Under the pieces are notes generated by a model. It did not search any database and had not been told where the DNA came from. It worked only from the letters and a program-made list of their open reading frames with translations. The translations under genes were made by a program, and so were the position numbers. From positions 99,781,239 through 99,845,238 of the forward strand of contig NC_086248.1 of assembly GCF_021018805.1 (NCBI RefSeq): 64,000 bases of DNA, given 5' to 3'. Below, one piece after another: positions 24,470-37,932 of the stretch (its first letter is position 1; each line of letters begins with the position of its first letter). The DNA is from Prinia subflava (Eukaryota > Chordata > Aves > Passeriformes > Cisticolidae).

Positions 24470-24605
24470 TCAGCAAAAACCTTGCAAGTCTACAAAAAGA
24501 CCATACAACTCAAAAGTCAAATGCATTTGCTTTAGTGGGAGATCTGAATATCAGCCCAAAATTGTACCGTTGGTTTAGTTTCTGTTATACTATTCAAGGA
24601 ATTTA
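24470..24605 (+). mobile_element. Possible LINE endonuclease relic
   Basis: An open frame of 136 codons (24196-24606) ends in a segment with ALVGDLNISPKLYRW, which recalls the LINE/CR1 endonuclease signature (a GDFN motif followed by a P and W). The rest of the frame shows no clear family features, and the nucleotide similarity is weak. It could be an ancient CR1-like fragment or chance. Confidence 0.22.
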
Positions 24606-27600
24606 AGTATTATAAAAGAACATGACTGCATTTCTTGGTGCCTGTGCAAAGTCTAAAATAATGATTTAAAACTTTATATTTTTATAAATGTATACCTCTT
24701 TAGAGGATTACTATTATGCTTCTACAGCCTAATATCTAAAATGATTACAGCAAGCTCCAAGACTTTCTGCATTGTGTTCAAGCTGCTTGATTTTAGCATT
24801 GCTTAATGCTATATAATCAGCTGTAATACTTCAAAAACAAAACTAATACTCAAAACGTGGAATTACAGAGGGCTTGGCTTCTTGAAATGTGTATTATTTT
24901 CCAATGCTATGCTACTAAAAAAATTCTTCTATTTTTGATCATTAATTATCATAGGTTAATGAGATCCTTATGTTTCTCTTCCCTAAAATTTTGAGAACAT
25001 CCAAAGACACACTCCCTTTTCTCCATGAGATACAGAGAGCAGAGCAGGGAGTCTTGTCAGCAGAGTAGTTTCCACAACACTCTGATGACAAACATAAACC
25101 ATTTAGAAGCCATGTGCATGAATGTATATTCTGTACATATTTCTCTTATTCCAGAAGGTACAGGCTTCATGAGTACAGATCCCTTCAAATCCTAACTAAT
25201 TATATTTTCAGAGAACTGGGACACTGATATAACTTTTTAAGAATGCAACAGGATACCCACAAATAACGCTTCTTTGAAACATTATCGCTGCAGAAGAAAT
25301 ACTGATCTCAGTAGGAGTTATGTCCACCATAACTGGGGAGGTAAATCCCACTGCTCCTTGTGCCTGCCCCTCTGGCACCTGATGCACGATGCTGGCGAAC
25401 AACTGCAAGAGAGCAGCCAGTACTGCCCTCCTTGAAGGCAAAAGGCAGGGCAGAATAAGTGCAAGAAGGACACTGAGGCATCAGCACTGCTTCAGCTTGC
25501 AAATTGCCTAAATGTCTGATGCTAAGTGGCCAGGAATTAATTTAATCTTTGAGTTGCTCACACAGAGCTGATCAAAGGGTGTGTCCCTAAAAACAAGCTA
25601 TTTGCAAGCAATCAGTGTAATTGTATGTCAAGGGGGCACAGAGGCTTTCCTTGGAAACGAAGAAGAGCCTTTTATCTGAAAGGTTAAACAGGCAACACAG
25701 AAGGGATTTTTGAGAATAGGATTTCACCTTCCCACAATTACTAGAAAAGCTTCTCCCAGCAGAATAATCATATCTAAACTCCTGGCTATCCAAAAAGGTA
25801 CTGCTCCTTATCATCTTCAGTGGAGTCCCAGTCTGCCCTGCCCCTCACTTCAATAAAGACAGCTCAGCTTTTAATCAGTTTGCAAACATGAGGATTCATT
25901 TAAGAAGAAAGTGCTTGTGCTCACCTCACACCTGTATTTGTACCTGCTGCCCCACTGGCTTGCCTCAATTTCCCTGCCCTGCTCAGCATCCTCCACAGTG
26001 CAACCTGATCTTCCCAAACCAGACAAACACCTCCCTCCAGATGCCAGGCCAGTGCCACTGCTGTGGCAGTAAACTGGTGAGAAGGGAAGGATTAGAGGTG
26101 CACTTACTGAAGGAAGAAGTAAATGCCTCTTCCAGGGGCTGAACATATCACCACCACCTCCCCAAGGTCAGTGAATAGCAAGTTGTTTCTGGACTTCCCC
26201 TGGAGGTACAATTATGCTAGTTAATCTTAAAATGCCTTTGGCAGCTGTCATCTGGTTTTTTTTTTTTTCTTATAATATCCTTAAAACTTTTCTAACGGTA
26301 AGTACACAGGCAGAGAGAAATAATAGCCCTTTGGTAACAAGTGATATACACACTTTGTCCAATCATTTTTACAGTGTTTTTCTCCATTTCAGAAGTTATT
26401 ATCACAGGACAGATTGAAAGCTGAGCCATCATACCACAGCTTAAGTGTAGCAGTGAAATGTTCCTTCTTTTTCTCCCTTTCTCCCCCAGCTTTTTTTAAT
26501 TTTTCAAGCCAAAGGTGTACAAGATGCTAATTGTGATCAAAGTATTATTTCTCAAGAATCCCAGCCTAATTTCAGCACAGCATTTGCTGCTCTGCTCTCA
26601 CATCACTGCCTGTGTGGCCTTTTCAGGCTTCTGCCAGCCTCCAAAACAGCAGTCATCTCCTGCCACAGACTTCTGTTGATCTCACAGGTTAAACAACAGG
26701 GAAGGACTCAGGCCCTGCATAAACAAAAAATAAGATAGTGTTTACTACTCAGTTTTGATGCCAGGTAAATGCTGTGGACCTAAGCGAGAAGCCTGCAGAC
26801 TGAGACAGCTGGAGGCACTGGTAAGAGAAGCTCACTTGGAGACAATGCAGTTGGTGTGCTGAGTGTTGGTCCTCAACAATTTCTCCTTGTTTTAACTTGG
26901 AGCAGGTAGGGACAGACTATTGCAGAAGAGAGGGATCCTTGACATCCTTGTCCTGGCTCTGATCTCTGACTTGCTAGGAGATCCCAGCTGACTCCAGGGC
27001 CCTTACTGTGCTGCATTTTCCTGGAAGTGTCCAAGCTGCAGAGCTCCTGTAAAAGCACTAAAATATAAAAAAAGAAAAGTAAAAGAACTCCAGTGAGAAA
27101 TCACTTTTAGTACCAACATTCTCCAGTGTGAACCCCACTGTTTAGAATGGGAAATGCTTGGGATATGCTTGAGGCTAACTCTGAATACAGGTTCAAACTC
27201 CCATACAAAGATTGTGAAGGACAACACTGAATCCAAAAGGTGCCAAAGAGACCAACTCTACATTCAGTGCCTCATCTGTGCATAGTGCTTGTGTCCTTTA
27301 GTCATTAATTTTTTCTTTCCCCCCCCCTTTTTTTTTTTTTTCTCCTCTTATTCATCTTTTAGAATGCCTTATTGATGAAAAATGCTCTCAAAATCATGAG
27401 CCAACAACTGCCCCAGGTATGATCCTGGATTAACTCTCAGGATCTGTCGCCTTTTCTACAACCAGCCCTGGTAGCAAAGATTGGCACCTACCTTCTTGTG
27501 CCTGAGTGTCCTTCCTCCCTGGGAAAAAGCAATCTGTTTCCCATCAGAAATGTTATTTCAAATTCAGCAAGTAGTGTTTAAAGCAAAGTTCACCATTAGT

Positions 27601-30600
27601 TCTGGATGTGCTAATGCACTGTGCTTATAATGGTTCTGTATTGACTCTGTATTTCAGAACATGAGGCTATAATACTTATTCCACCTAGCATTCTTAGTAG
27701 GCACTTTAAGCATGTTTTCATTAGCCTGTAGTAGCCTCTATATATTTTAACAAAACACTCAGAGGATTTCATCTTGAAGTTTTCAAAATAGTTTAATGAT
27801 TTTACCTCTAGCCTATACATATAATTTGAAATTTAAAATTTTGTGTCCCTTTGGTATATTTGTTTCAGTGTCTGAAATAAATTAAAAATCCAAGTCCCAG
27901 CCTACGCTGTTGGAAGAAAAATTGAAAGTCAGACAATGTTAGGCAGCCAGAGGTACCAAATGATTAAAGAGGAGTAGGTAACTTAGCTCCAGTCTGTGGC
28001 AGGTGACTGTATTCTGCTGTTTGAACAACAGAAATCTCTCTGCCATGCACACAGGAAAATAGTTACTTATCATATATTAAGGTTAGGCCCATTAGGATAT
28101 GTGTATATAGTCTTTTGCAGTTGACTGGCAGTAACAATACACTATTTATCAGCTGGGAATTCTTGTAGTCATCTTAAAACTGTGAAGCAATTTATAAGGT
28201 CTTCCTTTCACTAAACATGTTCTCATCAGAGAAGCAGATAACAGAATAACTTGGGACTGAAATCTATCTAATATTTCAGAGCCCTTGAGACTCTGATCAG
28301 ACCATTTGTTTGTCTGCAGATAATCTTCTGCTAAACTAAATGGATGGTGGTTTTTTTGTCCACATAAAAATAGCACTAAGACTTTGCATCTGAAAAAAGC
28401 AAGAGTCTGACCTCCCTGGTGTGCATGCAAGAAAAAAAATCTTATTTAACTAACAAAAGAATGAGTTAGAATGAGAAAAATGCAGATGTTAAAGCAGACT
28501 AGAAATTGGCACAAATTTTTTCCTCAAGTTGTAGTTGTTCTGGGTAGACTGCACTCACTGGGCAGATAACTAATGACATGCTTCTCACTCTGGAGTCTTC
28601 AGGCCAAATGCAGCTCTTGGTTACCTGACTTTAAATCTCAAGTAAATCTACTGATGTTACCATAGAGTTATGTCAGCTTCACTGAGAGCAGAGTATGATG
28701 CCTTGTTTACAAAATTAAGTTCTGAAAGGTACATCTGCATGTGCATTTTGATTTGCCAATAAAGTGATTTTATGGAGGAAAATTTATGCAAATACTTTGA
28801 ATGTGAATCCAAAGGAGACCTTTAGTCTTGTATTCATTAAATACTATGCACCATTATACAAGAAGGTACTCAAAAATACAATATAGAATACAATTTAAAA
28901 GAATAAATTCACAGAGGTTTCATATTTTACCAAGTCTTTGCTCCCTAAATGTGTACAAGTGAATGCTCCCCTAGGAGAAAAGAATATACATGCCCCAGTC
29001 CTTGTATTTGTCTACCTAAAAATATCAATACATTTCTCCTCACAACAGCTGAGGGAAGAACACTGACAGCATTACCACTCTAATCAAACACAGAGTCAGG
29101 AGAAATCATTAGACTTCCCAAAGGCCAGACTGGGAATGCAATATGTAAATAAGGACAGAAATGCAATTTTCCTACACCATCCCTCTGGTTGTACTCGATC
29201 CCTTCATAGGGGATGGAACATAGTGCAAGGATAGGGGGATTTGGAACAATGTCTATGTTAACTCCGAGCTCAACATATACAAAACAAAGTCAGAGGAACT
29301 GTTGTCTTAAGCATGTAGGCATTTATTTACATTTTTAGGTACATCATACCCAAGTGTATACAGCTTATGGTTTGTTCACTGGAGGCAGAACCATTTATAA
29401 AGGACCGCTGCTTCTTTTCCCCTGCATGGAAAAATTCAACACTGCAGGTGAGGAGTTAGGGGAGTGCATTCCAGAATATAAAAATCACATCAGTCTTTCA
29501 ACATGAGGATCACCTGCAGGCTTTCACACAATTTTTTATGCTTACAACAACTCTCTTTAAAAGAGAACTTAAGGGATGGCTGGTGATGAAGAAATTTGTT
29601 TTTAGAGCAGGCGTTTGGAAAAAGTGGTGAAGGAAGAAACACCATTCGTTTTTCTCAAAGAAAGAAGACATCAATTCCACAATGAATACATCTATAAATT
29701 ATCATTTATTAACTTTAAAAAATAAGTTTTTCCAGCCTGCTTTGGCAACCCTGTAGTAATTCTCCTGCAGGCTGCAGAATCATGTTCTGGATGGTAGGAG
29801 CTAGCCTGTTCCCAGGAAACCTGCCTTGCTGACTGTTTTTGGGATAAGGAAGGTACCACAAGCTCCTTGTATTTGCTGGGGGTGCACACACTCATACCAC
29901 TTAGCTCTGAAGAATCTCTGCTTGGTTTAAATTAAAGAGTCTACTGGAGTTTAGCACAGTGGATGAGTCTACTGACTCACACCCAGCTCTTACAGCTTCA
30001 ATGACACTGGCCAGAACAAGGAGACAATTGCCAAAATCACTTCAAACCAGCTGGCAGACAGCCACTGCTACAAGAACTAGAGCAACCCTCAACTGAAGCA
30101 CTGCTCAACAAATTGATTTTGATAGGCCAGAGAATACAGGAACAGTTTAGGTTGACTGCAGGCACTGGACAAGCCATAAATTCACCGGCAGCACCATGCA
30201 GAGACCAGGAACTGGAGCAGCTGCACCCAGAGCACGGCTTGTCAGGACAGACAGCTTTTCACTGCACCATCAAAGGCACAACCACGCTCCCCTATCAGGT
30301 AAAAGCTGGTCACATCATTCAAAAACCTATCTATTTTTCTGAGACATTTTATCAACCTTTCTTCAAAAACACTGAGGCAGCCTAAAAACACCCCACAGAT
30401 TTGAATGTCACTGCTAGTGGTTTAGTCTATCACTATCTCCTCACTCTCAGCTTCCAACCAGCTTTAGAGATTGACATTTGTGCACCTGAGGATGTGTGAG
30501 CTGACACTATGTACTTTTTCAGGTGGTTCCATCTCCTCCTGGGTTTAATAACAAAAACATTTTCAAGCTGCACTGTCTGCAGAGCCCATCAATGAGAAAA

Positions 30601-31599
30601 AAGAATCGCATAAGTGATTCTTTAATTTTATGTACCAAATGTCCACATGACTGGGTGTCTCCTATACTGCCCAATATTTTTTTATTCATTTAAAATGTGA
30701 ATTTTCACAGGGAAATGCATAATGTGATCAGAATTTTTCTAACATATAAATGAACAGCAGTCAGACTGGAAGCTGCTCTTCATATACTGAATAACAAATA
30801 CAATCCTTTCACACCTCCTTGCAGCATTCCCCCAATTCCCACTCAGCCTCTTTTCTCTCAACACCATTCTGTACTGAATACTGCCAAGTGGAACACATGT
30901 AAGGAAACCCAGGAATTTTTTCTTTGCCTGAGAAAAGATGAACCCATGAGCTATGGATATAAAGAAAGGAATGAACGGATACTGAAAGACACAGGGAAAA
31001 CACAATTTCATAATTTACAGTCACACTCAGTGCAGTTGATCCCTGATCTCCTGATTTCCACAATGCAAATTATCCTTCCTATGTAGATGTACAAAGATAC
31101 AACAGGCAGTGCTTCAGTAATGGTAGGCTGTCACCATTCCAGGAAAATTCTTCAGCAAGACTTTTTACATGAGGTTTGGAAAGGTAAAATTTGTAACAAC
31201 AACACAAAAGCCCAACCACAAACCATGCCCCCCCACAAAAGACCGCATAACCTAGGGAACTACTGTTTTCCTTCAAAAGGGACTAAAAGCCCTTCATAAA
31301 CATGACAGAATTTTTCATTTTCAAGTGACTATGCAAGAAGTAATTAATTCATCTTTACAGACTGCTTTTGAAAAAAAAAAAAAAACCAAAAACCTGTATA
31401 AATAGTTTCTCAGTGCTGATTCTCAGTGAAGAATCACACAGCATATTCGGGCAAAGGAAGGTTTTTGGGCTTCAGCTCAGTGCCTCTCCTTCAGCACAGT
31501 GCTGTCTTTACAGAGAATTGATCAGCTGACGATAAATGCAATGCAATGCCCTTGATATGTATGGAGCACAAAAGGGGAGACCCTCTGATCCTCAGACCT
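24606..31599. other. Seven kilobases of non-coding DNA
   Basis: No gene or transposon is recognised. Simple tracts include T-rich runs at about 26256-26270, a C-then-T pyrimidine tract at 27318-27342 and an A run near 31370-31385. Open frames are under 95 codons, on both strands, without domains. Confidence 0.5.
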
Positions 31600-32060
31600 G
31601 TGAAACCTGCTTTGTGCCGACACCCCAGAGCAGAGGACACTTCTGCCACGTCCCAGGCGTGCTTGTGGCAAGCAGTTTATACGGATATGGGGCTCCCAGG
31701 CGCTGCCCGGTGTTTTTAGAGCTTACATCACGGAGCTGTGGCATGGCAAACTTGCTTCAGGAGGTTTCGGTGGCTACCCCTGCTCATCCTGCCGTGCTGT
31801 TGTGTTAGGAGTCAGCTAGATGGTGCTCATGGGGTGGCAGCCGATGTGCAAAGTTAGCTCTGGGATTTCGCTCCGGGCCTCTTCCCCCGCCTCTGGCATC
31901 CCACACAATCTAAGCACGCTGTCACAAATGCAAAAGCAGGGCCCGGAGGAACGGGATGCAGGAGGGAGGTGAGAGTAAACTGCATCTCGGATGCTGTGTG
32001 AGCACAGATCCTTACGCAACCGCGCTGGCTTTCGAGGGCTGCGCTGCAAAGAGGAACCAG
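31600..32060. promoter_or_regulatory. Weak CpG-enriched patch
   Basis: CpG dinucleotides are noticeably commoner here (for example CCCAGGCGTGC, GCGCTGCCCGG, CGCTCCGGGCC, ACGCAACCGCGC) than in surrounding sequence, and GC content is raised. A TATAAATAG word lies 200 bp to the left (near 31398). No exon is recognisable on either strand. This could be a small promoter or a decaying CpG island. Confidence 0.3.
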
Positions 32061-33321
32061 GCTGGGTCTGTGGAGAGGAGCCAGCTCATTCACTCCTACC
32101 TGGCAGCCTGAAAAGAGCACAGCACTGACAATTTGGGAAGGAACTACATTGTTGGAGAGACGTGACAATTTGGAAGTTGTTTTTCCTCTGACAAACAGCA
32201 ATGCTAGCTGTAAGATTCATCGTGGTCAGATGGAGTGTGTCTTTATGGGTGTTTGAAGTTAGAATTAATTAGTAGCTTTTAGCAGTCTGTGAAGTTGCCT
32301 AGTTTTGCTGGATTAATTGCATATTGCAGAAAGTGATGTAAAGACGTGCTGTGCTAACTCCCAGTAAATATGAAAAGTGCATGGAAATGTTTTGGTGTGG
32401 ACATATTGTTCAGATTCACTGAGTGGCAGAATACTTATAAATTGTTTAAATCTGATGATTCCACTTGGTCCCTTGGGATGAAAGTTGTACGAAAATTTCA
32501 TTTCAAAATGACAAGCCTATATATGCACAGGAATGGTTTTCTAAATAAAACCCTAGATCATTTTTTATTCATCTCATGTCTAAAATGCCCAGAGGCATAG
32601 CTCCATAAAAATTTTAAGCTTTAAACAAAAGCTCCTTTTGAGTTGCAGGAAAACAAAACATTCTGAAAGCAACAGTTTATATTATTTATTGTGATGTTTA
32701 CTTAGCAAGAGAAGCTGATGAGTTAATTCTCAGTGGAAGTGCTGAATTACTTTAAGAACAGAAGCCCAATTAATTAAGGATCATTTCCTATTGATTTCAC
32801 TGTACTACAGTCCAGACTCAGAGTACCTGCTATGCTCCGATATAAGATAAACATAATAAATAATAATATACTTACACCAGTTACTGCTGTCCTGATGACT
32901 TGTAATTTTCAGAGAGGAAACACTTCTAAGACTTTTATGGGAACATAATAAAAGCCAAAATGTCTCCTAAAAGACAGAAGACAGGAAAACACAGAAGAAG
33001 CACTGTACACACTCCAGATAAAAGACAATAGTTAAATGAAGAGACAGGTTTGAAAAGCAGACAGAAGTGGAAATATATACATTTGTATTGGAATTATCAA
33101 TAGGAAAATGACAAATTTAATGCCTAAAGCTGGGAAGTTTTTAGAGTGCAAAACCAGAATGCATTTGGGACACACATTGTGGCTAGACCTTAAGCCCAGA
33201 TTCACCTCACAACTTCATTATGAGAAGGTATCAAGCCCTGGAAATGTCATTCTTTAACCACTACGATAACCCTGCTGCATGGCCATGAAGAACCAGGGCA
33301 CAGGTTTTCTCTCTAGGTGTG
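32061..33321. other. Non-coding stretch, nothing recognised
   Basis: AT-rich DNA with no repeat family or exon that I can identify. Confidence 0.5.
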
Positions 33322-33756
33322 TGTCCTGGTTCAAGGCAAGAATGAGTTAATTTTTGCAGCAGCCAGGAAGGACATGGCCAGGACTCTGAGGTTATTCCAT
33401 ACCACCTCAGCCATGGCAGGGGGAAGGTGGTGTTGGTGGTGTTGTTTCCCTGGTTTTCTGCTTGTGCAGTGGTGTAGAGTCAGATTCCATGTGGTGAGCA
33501 ATCGCCTGGGGATGTTTTGCCTGTCTGGTACACTCAGTTATTTGTGGTGTTGTTATTACTGCTTGCTTTCTTATCTCATTGCTGCTTCCAGTGAATTGTT
33601 CTTGTCTCAACACGTGATCTTTACCTTGTTATAGCCCCAATTCTCCTCTCCATCCTGTCTCAGGGAAAGGCAGCGTGGAAGTGAGTGGGCAGCACAGGGT
33701 CTGGGGTGTTTCAGTGGGAACACTGAATTGGGAAATACCATTCTTAAACCATGAGA
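33322..33756 (+). mobile_element. Solo LTR, ERVL-type
   Basis: The block begins TGTCCTGGTTCAAGGC and runs on as AGAATGAGTTAATTTTTGCAG, the typical start of passerine ERVL-like LTRs. It passes through CATTGCTGCTTCCAGTGAATTG, TTCTTGTCTCAACACG and CAATTCTCCTCTCCATCC, and ends near TTAAACCATGAGA. Flanking 5-mers GTGTG and GTGAG would be a target duplication with one mismatch. No internal viral sequence adjoins it, so it is a solo LTR. Divergence looks substantial, implying an old insertion. The family is named from memory of word order. Confidence 0.72.
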
Positions 33757-35282
33757 GTGAGCTTATCTGTCCTGGAGACAGGCTGGAGCCCCATGTGCCC
33801 CCACTGTGAACAGCCTTTCCACTCAAAGAAAACAGTGGGTTCCATTATCCCAGCTCTTATAAGAACATAACAAAATTTGGGGCAAAGTTTTGGCTCAATT
33901 CACAGGCAATTTGCACTGCAAGATTACTGAAGAAAAACAGATATGTTGAGCTCAGTTAAAAAATTTAGCAAACATTGCATGCATTACCAGAATCCTCTAT
34001 GAAGAAATTCAGAAAGTTCAGCATTCCTTTTGTACAACCATGTACATTTTCAAACAGTTTATATAAAGTGGTGCTCCTTGAGGGATAACTACAGAAACAA
34101 GTTGTCTGGCTACAATTCCCAGACCTGCTTTTTTTGAGTTGGACACTGGAGCTGCACTACCTCTGCTTCCTCTCAAAGCTAAACTTTGTCTCAGTCTGCT
34201 ACCTCTCTCCACTCCCTGACTGCTTCCCACCCCAAAGCCCACACAGCAGGATCAAGTGACTCAGCTTTTGTGTTTGTATCCAATCACTAAAAAGACCACT
34301 GGGCCATAAAGATTCGATTTTTGCTAGAGGTTGTCAGGCTAACTACTAATTACTGTCTTGGACAGGAACTTCTCTTTCAGCTCCCACTGCCTACACGGCC
34401 TCATTTTTTTTTTCCCACTTAGCCTTAAGAAATGACAAGAAGCACACACATGAAGTTCAGCCAGATTCACACCTCATGATGCCTATCAATATTGTACAGA
34501 ACAGCAACAACACAGGAAATAAAATACTCCCCTTTACTTAGATCGAGTCACTTGAGCTGAGGCCCTAAACAAGGCCATCAGTCATGAAAAATAATGCATG
34601 AAGATACCAACTTTTAAAAGATCTCTAAGCATCTTTGTTAGCTAAAGGAGAAGGTGAAATCCTACCTTGCACTTATGGCAAGGAGAAAAGGAAGCTGGGA
34701 GCAGTGCTGTAGCCAGCATGCACACAGGGCAGGAGGGGTGCAGAGTGCCTAAACCAGTGCACTGACTCACCAGGAGAGCATCCTCCAAGACCTGAGGTCA
34801 GGCTCCTCAAGAGGCAGCAGATGCATCAGCCAAGCTCTCAGGTCTTCACAGCCAGGCATCAGGACTCCCAGGCAGGCTGCAGGGAGTGGGGCTGGCAGTA
34901 ATAGGGCTCTTTGAAAGCCTTCAGGAAGCTGAAAAAGATGGAGAGAAAAAGGAAGGTCTCAGAACCTTTGACTTCTGCCCATTAAGCTCAGCCTCTTTGA
35001 GCTTAAACTCAGCAGGAGGACAAGAGTTTACCACAGAAAATGGCCTTTACATCTCTTCTGCCGGTTACATTTTGGGTTTGCTTAGACAGAGGATGGACTC
35101 GAATGAGTGAGGCCATTTTTTGCTACCAAGGAACAAAAGGGCTCAAGGAAGTGATCAAATTCAGTTTAAAAGAGAAGAAAAAACCAGCATTTAAAATTTT
35201 AACCAATTATTTAAAATTAGACATCATGTGAAAATAATTATTCCAGATCTGAGAGCATGTGTACTACATGTGAACAGGAGAT
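33757..35282. other. Non-coding stretch, nothing recognised
   Basis: No exon or repeat is recognised. A T10 run lies near 34405-34414. Confidence 0.5.
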
Positions 35283-35555
35283 AGAAGGAGCTGGGTTTTT
35301 CAGTCTGGAGAAGTGAAGGCTGAAGGGAGCCAAATTTATCTTCATCTCCCTTTAGGGGTTGTAGATAAGGGAGGCAGACTTCTCTGCATCTCACGCTGAG
35401 AGAATGAGAAGTAATGACTGCAATGGAGCAGGGGTAGCTATAAGTGCATGCAAAGAAAGATGTTCTTCACCATGAAGCTGGTCCACCACTGAAGCAAGTG
35501 CCCTGAGAGGCTGAAGGAGCCCCATCCTTGGAGGTTTTCTAAAAGCTTAACCTTT
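35283..35555 (+). mobile_element. CR1 LINE fragment, diverged
   Basis: CR1 3'-region words appear in order on the plus strand: GGAGCTGGGTTTTTCAGTCT, GGAGAAGTGAAGGCTGA, GGTTGTAGATAAGGGAGGCAG, GATGTTCTTCACCATGAAG, and CCCCATCCTTGGAGGTTTTC followed by AAAAG. This is the 3' UTR-proximal part; the terminal 8-bp repeats are not present, so the copy has lost its end or decayed. Many mismatches suggest great age. Confidence 0.78.
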
Positions 35556-37125
35556 ACTACAGTGTGCAGCTCGTAAGTCACCACGAAAACTTAAATTGAA
35601 GTCGAGACAATCTGGAGGAAGGCTGTAGACACATGTCCTGTTTCTGCTGCCTCTGAAATATTTGTCCCCTATCCTTCTCTGGTTTTCTTTACCATACTTG
35701 ACGATACCACTGCTGCATCAGAGCAACTGCAAATGCAGATGCTCCTCAAGCCAGTTATCCAAATTAAATGTTTTCTATGTTTCAGGCTATTTTGGGGTTC
35801 AGTATGTGCTGAAAGGGGGAGACAAAACTGGGAAAAGTACATTTCCAATGCCCTGGTTAGGAGGGCATGGGATGCCTGACCTCCAGGTCATAAACACAGG
35901 TCTAGAAACAACTAGACTCAGGGTCACAGACTGCTGCAGTTTATTTTTTCATTGTTCTTTTTTCCTGCTGGCAGTAAATAAAGGCCCCCAAAGATGCAAT
36001 TTTGGATGAACACAGCAGGAGCTCACTGCATTGAAAGCAAGGCTGGAACCTTACCCAGTGACACAGAATTATTGAACTCCCTTCATGCCCCCCGTGCACC
36101 AGCTGCACTGCACAGAGGGAGCACAGCCTCAATATGAAAATGCTCTGATATGCAGGTGGCCATGTCTGGAATGAGGGACAGGATCCAGAGATAAGTGTCA
36201 GTGCAGGAGGTGGAGTGTGCACAGCGAGTGCTGACTGCTTGCTAGGGTGGCCCACTTGCAAAAAAATCTGTCTAGGGCAGCACCCTCCCTTTCATCCAGC
36301 TCATCCAGCAGTGCTTGCAAACACATAAAGCATGGGTGCAAAGCCCAGGTCAGCAAGGCAAGTAAAAGGGAGAAAAGGAAAAAAAAAAAAAAGAAAAAGT
36401 CAGCTTCTGCACAGTGTAATGTCATAATGATGATTTTTTTATTACTATTAACTTGTTAACTGTGTTAATAGACAAAATAAACAAACAAAACAATCACAAC
36501 AGTCTATAAATTCAATGCACAAACAACAGTTACTCAAGGTTGCTTAATAATTCATTTTAGTCAGTTTCAGAGTAACTTCTAACAGAAATAAGTAACAAAA
36601 GACCGTGAAAAAAAAAATCTAAAACCCAAAACACCACTCTGTGTGCTGTGAACTCTTGTTCCTGTGGAGTCTTTAATGTTTTGGAACATGATATGCAGCA
36701 GACACAGTAATTTATAAGGTTTTCCATACTTTTGTTTTGTTTTACATGTGTTCCTGTCCAACTGAATTTTTGTCAAAGCAAGCCTCAAGATTTTGTAAGC
36801 GAAAAATCCTCTTGGTAGCAAAAAGAGGACAATGTGACTGCAGAGAAGTTGGCATGTGCAGGGTAGGCTGCAGCCAGGACACATCTAATCTGCTGGGCAT
36901 GCTTCCTGCTGAGATTGGACACTGGAATGGGCACTTCAGACCCTGGGCATGGGAAACCTCTCTGGGGGTTCCAGCTACTCTTCACCAAGCTATGGGCAAA
37001 GCCAGGATGTTCACACAAGATGCTGCTCACCTCAGACCTTGCCTGTGATGCTGCTGACTGTGCAAATGCCCTCAGGATTTATTTTTCTTTTCCTTTTCTA
37101 ATTTATGCAGTTTTCCATGTCCTGG
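35556..37125. other. Non-coding stretch, nothing recognised
   Basis: There is a purine-rich GA/A tract at about 36363-36398. No gene or mobile element is recognised. Confidence 0.5.
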
Positions 37126-37932
37126 TGTCTTGGGTTATGTAACCAAAACCAAAGTGTATTCTATTTCATCTGTAGAAAGCAGTTGAAGGATGGTTTCTTT
37201 TTTCTTTATCTCTTGTAACTCCAGGGGAGAGGAGGGTGGATGCCTTCTGATAATAGACCATCTATTAAAACCAGGTAGGGCAGTGTTTCTTATCTCTTTC
37301 ACCACTGCCCACCCTCGGAGGGGGAGGGGAATATCTTCTGTTAATGGGCCATTAACGCTCACCAATTACATGACACATTCCACCATCCCATTGTGAGTCG
37401 CACCACACAGTGGGGAGGAGCCAAACATTCCCTACCCAGATAAAAATGGAGACCCAGGGAGCCCAGGCACCTCTTTTCCACTGGATTCCCATAGCAAGAC
37501 TGAACTCATCTCACCACCACTGAACATGTCTACAGGATCATCTCTACTCCAACAGAACCACAGCTGTCACTCCAGGGGGACTTATTTGGACTGCTTCCAA
37601 CACCCTGGCCAACAGGGTGCCAGGTCATATTCCTGACTGTCAGGGTTTTCTAGGACTTTTGTATGTTTGTGGTGGTTTTTTTTTTTTTTTTGTGGTTTTT
37701 TTTTTTTTTTTTTTTTTTTTGTTTGTTTTGGTTTTTTTTAGTACTGCATCTGTATTTTTTAATATTCCTAGTAAAGGTATGTTATTCCTATTCCCATATT
37801 TTTTGCCTGAAATGTCCTAATTGCAAAATTGTAATAATTTGGAGGGAGTTGGAGGGAGGGGGTTTTATATTCTCCATTCCAAGCAAAACTCCAGTTTTCC
37901 GTGACAGATACCTGTCTTTCCAAACCAAGACA
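37126..37932 (+). mobile_element. Solo LTR, ERVL-type, with target duplications
   Basis: This 807-bp block begins TGTCTTGGGTTATGTAACCAAAACC and ends AAACCAAGACA, matching the TG...CA rule. Flanking 5-mers are CCTGG (37121-37125) and CTTGG (37933-37937), a 5-bp target duplication with one difference. Internally it shows AATGGGCCATTAACGCTCACC, a TATA-like GATAAAAATGG at about 37439-37449, T16 and T25 runs (37676-37691, 37696-37720), and GTTATTCCTATTCCCATAT, all in the order of passerine ERVL LTRs. No internal retroviral region is attached. Confidence 0.85.
37676..37739. repeat. Poly-T tracts within the LTR
   Basis: Runs of 16 and 25 T separated by GTGG are followed by GTTTGTTTTGG and T8. The tracts lie downstream of the putative transcription start in the solo LTR and are probably length-variable. 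Confidence 0.9.
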
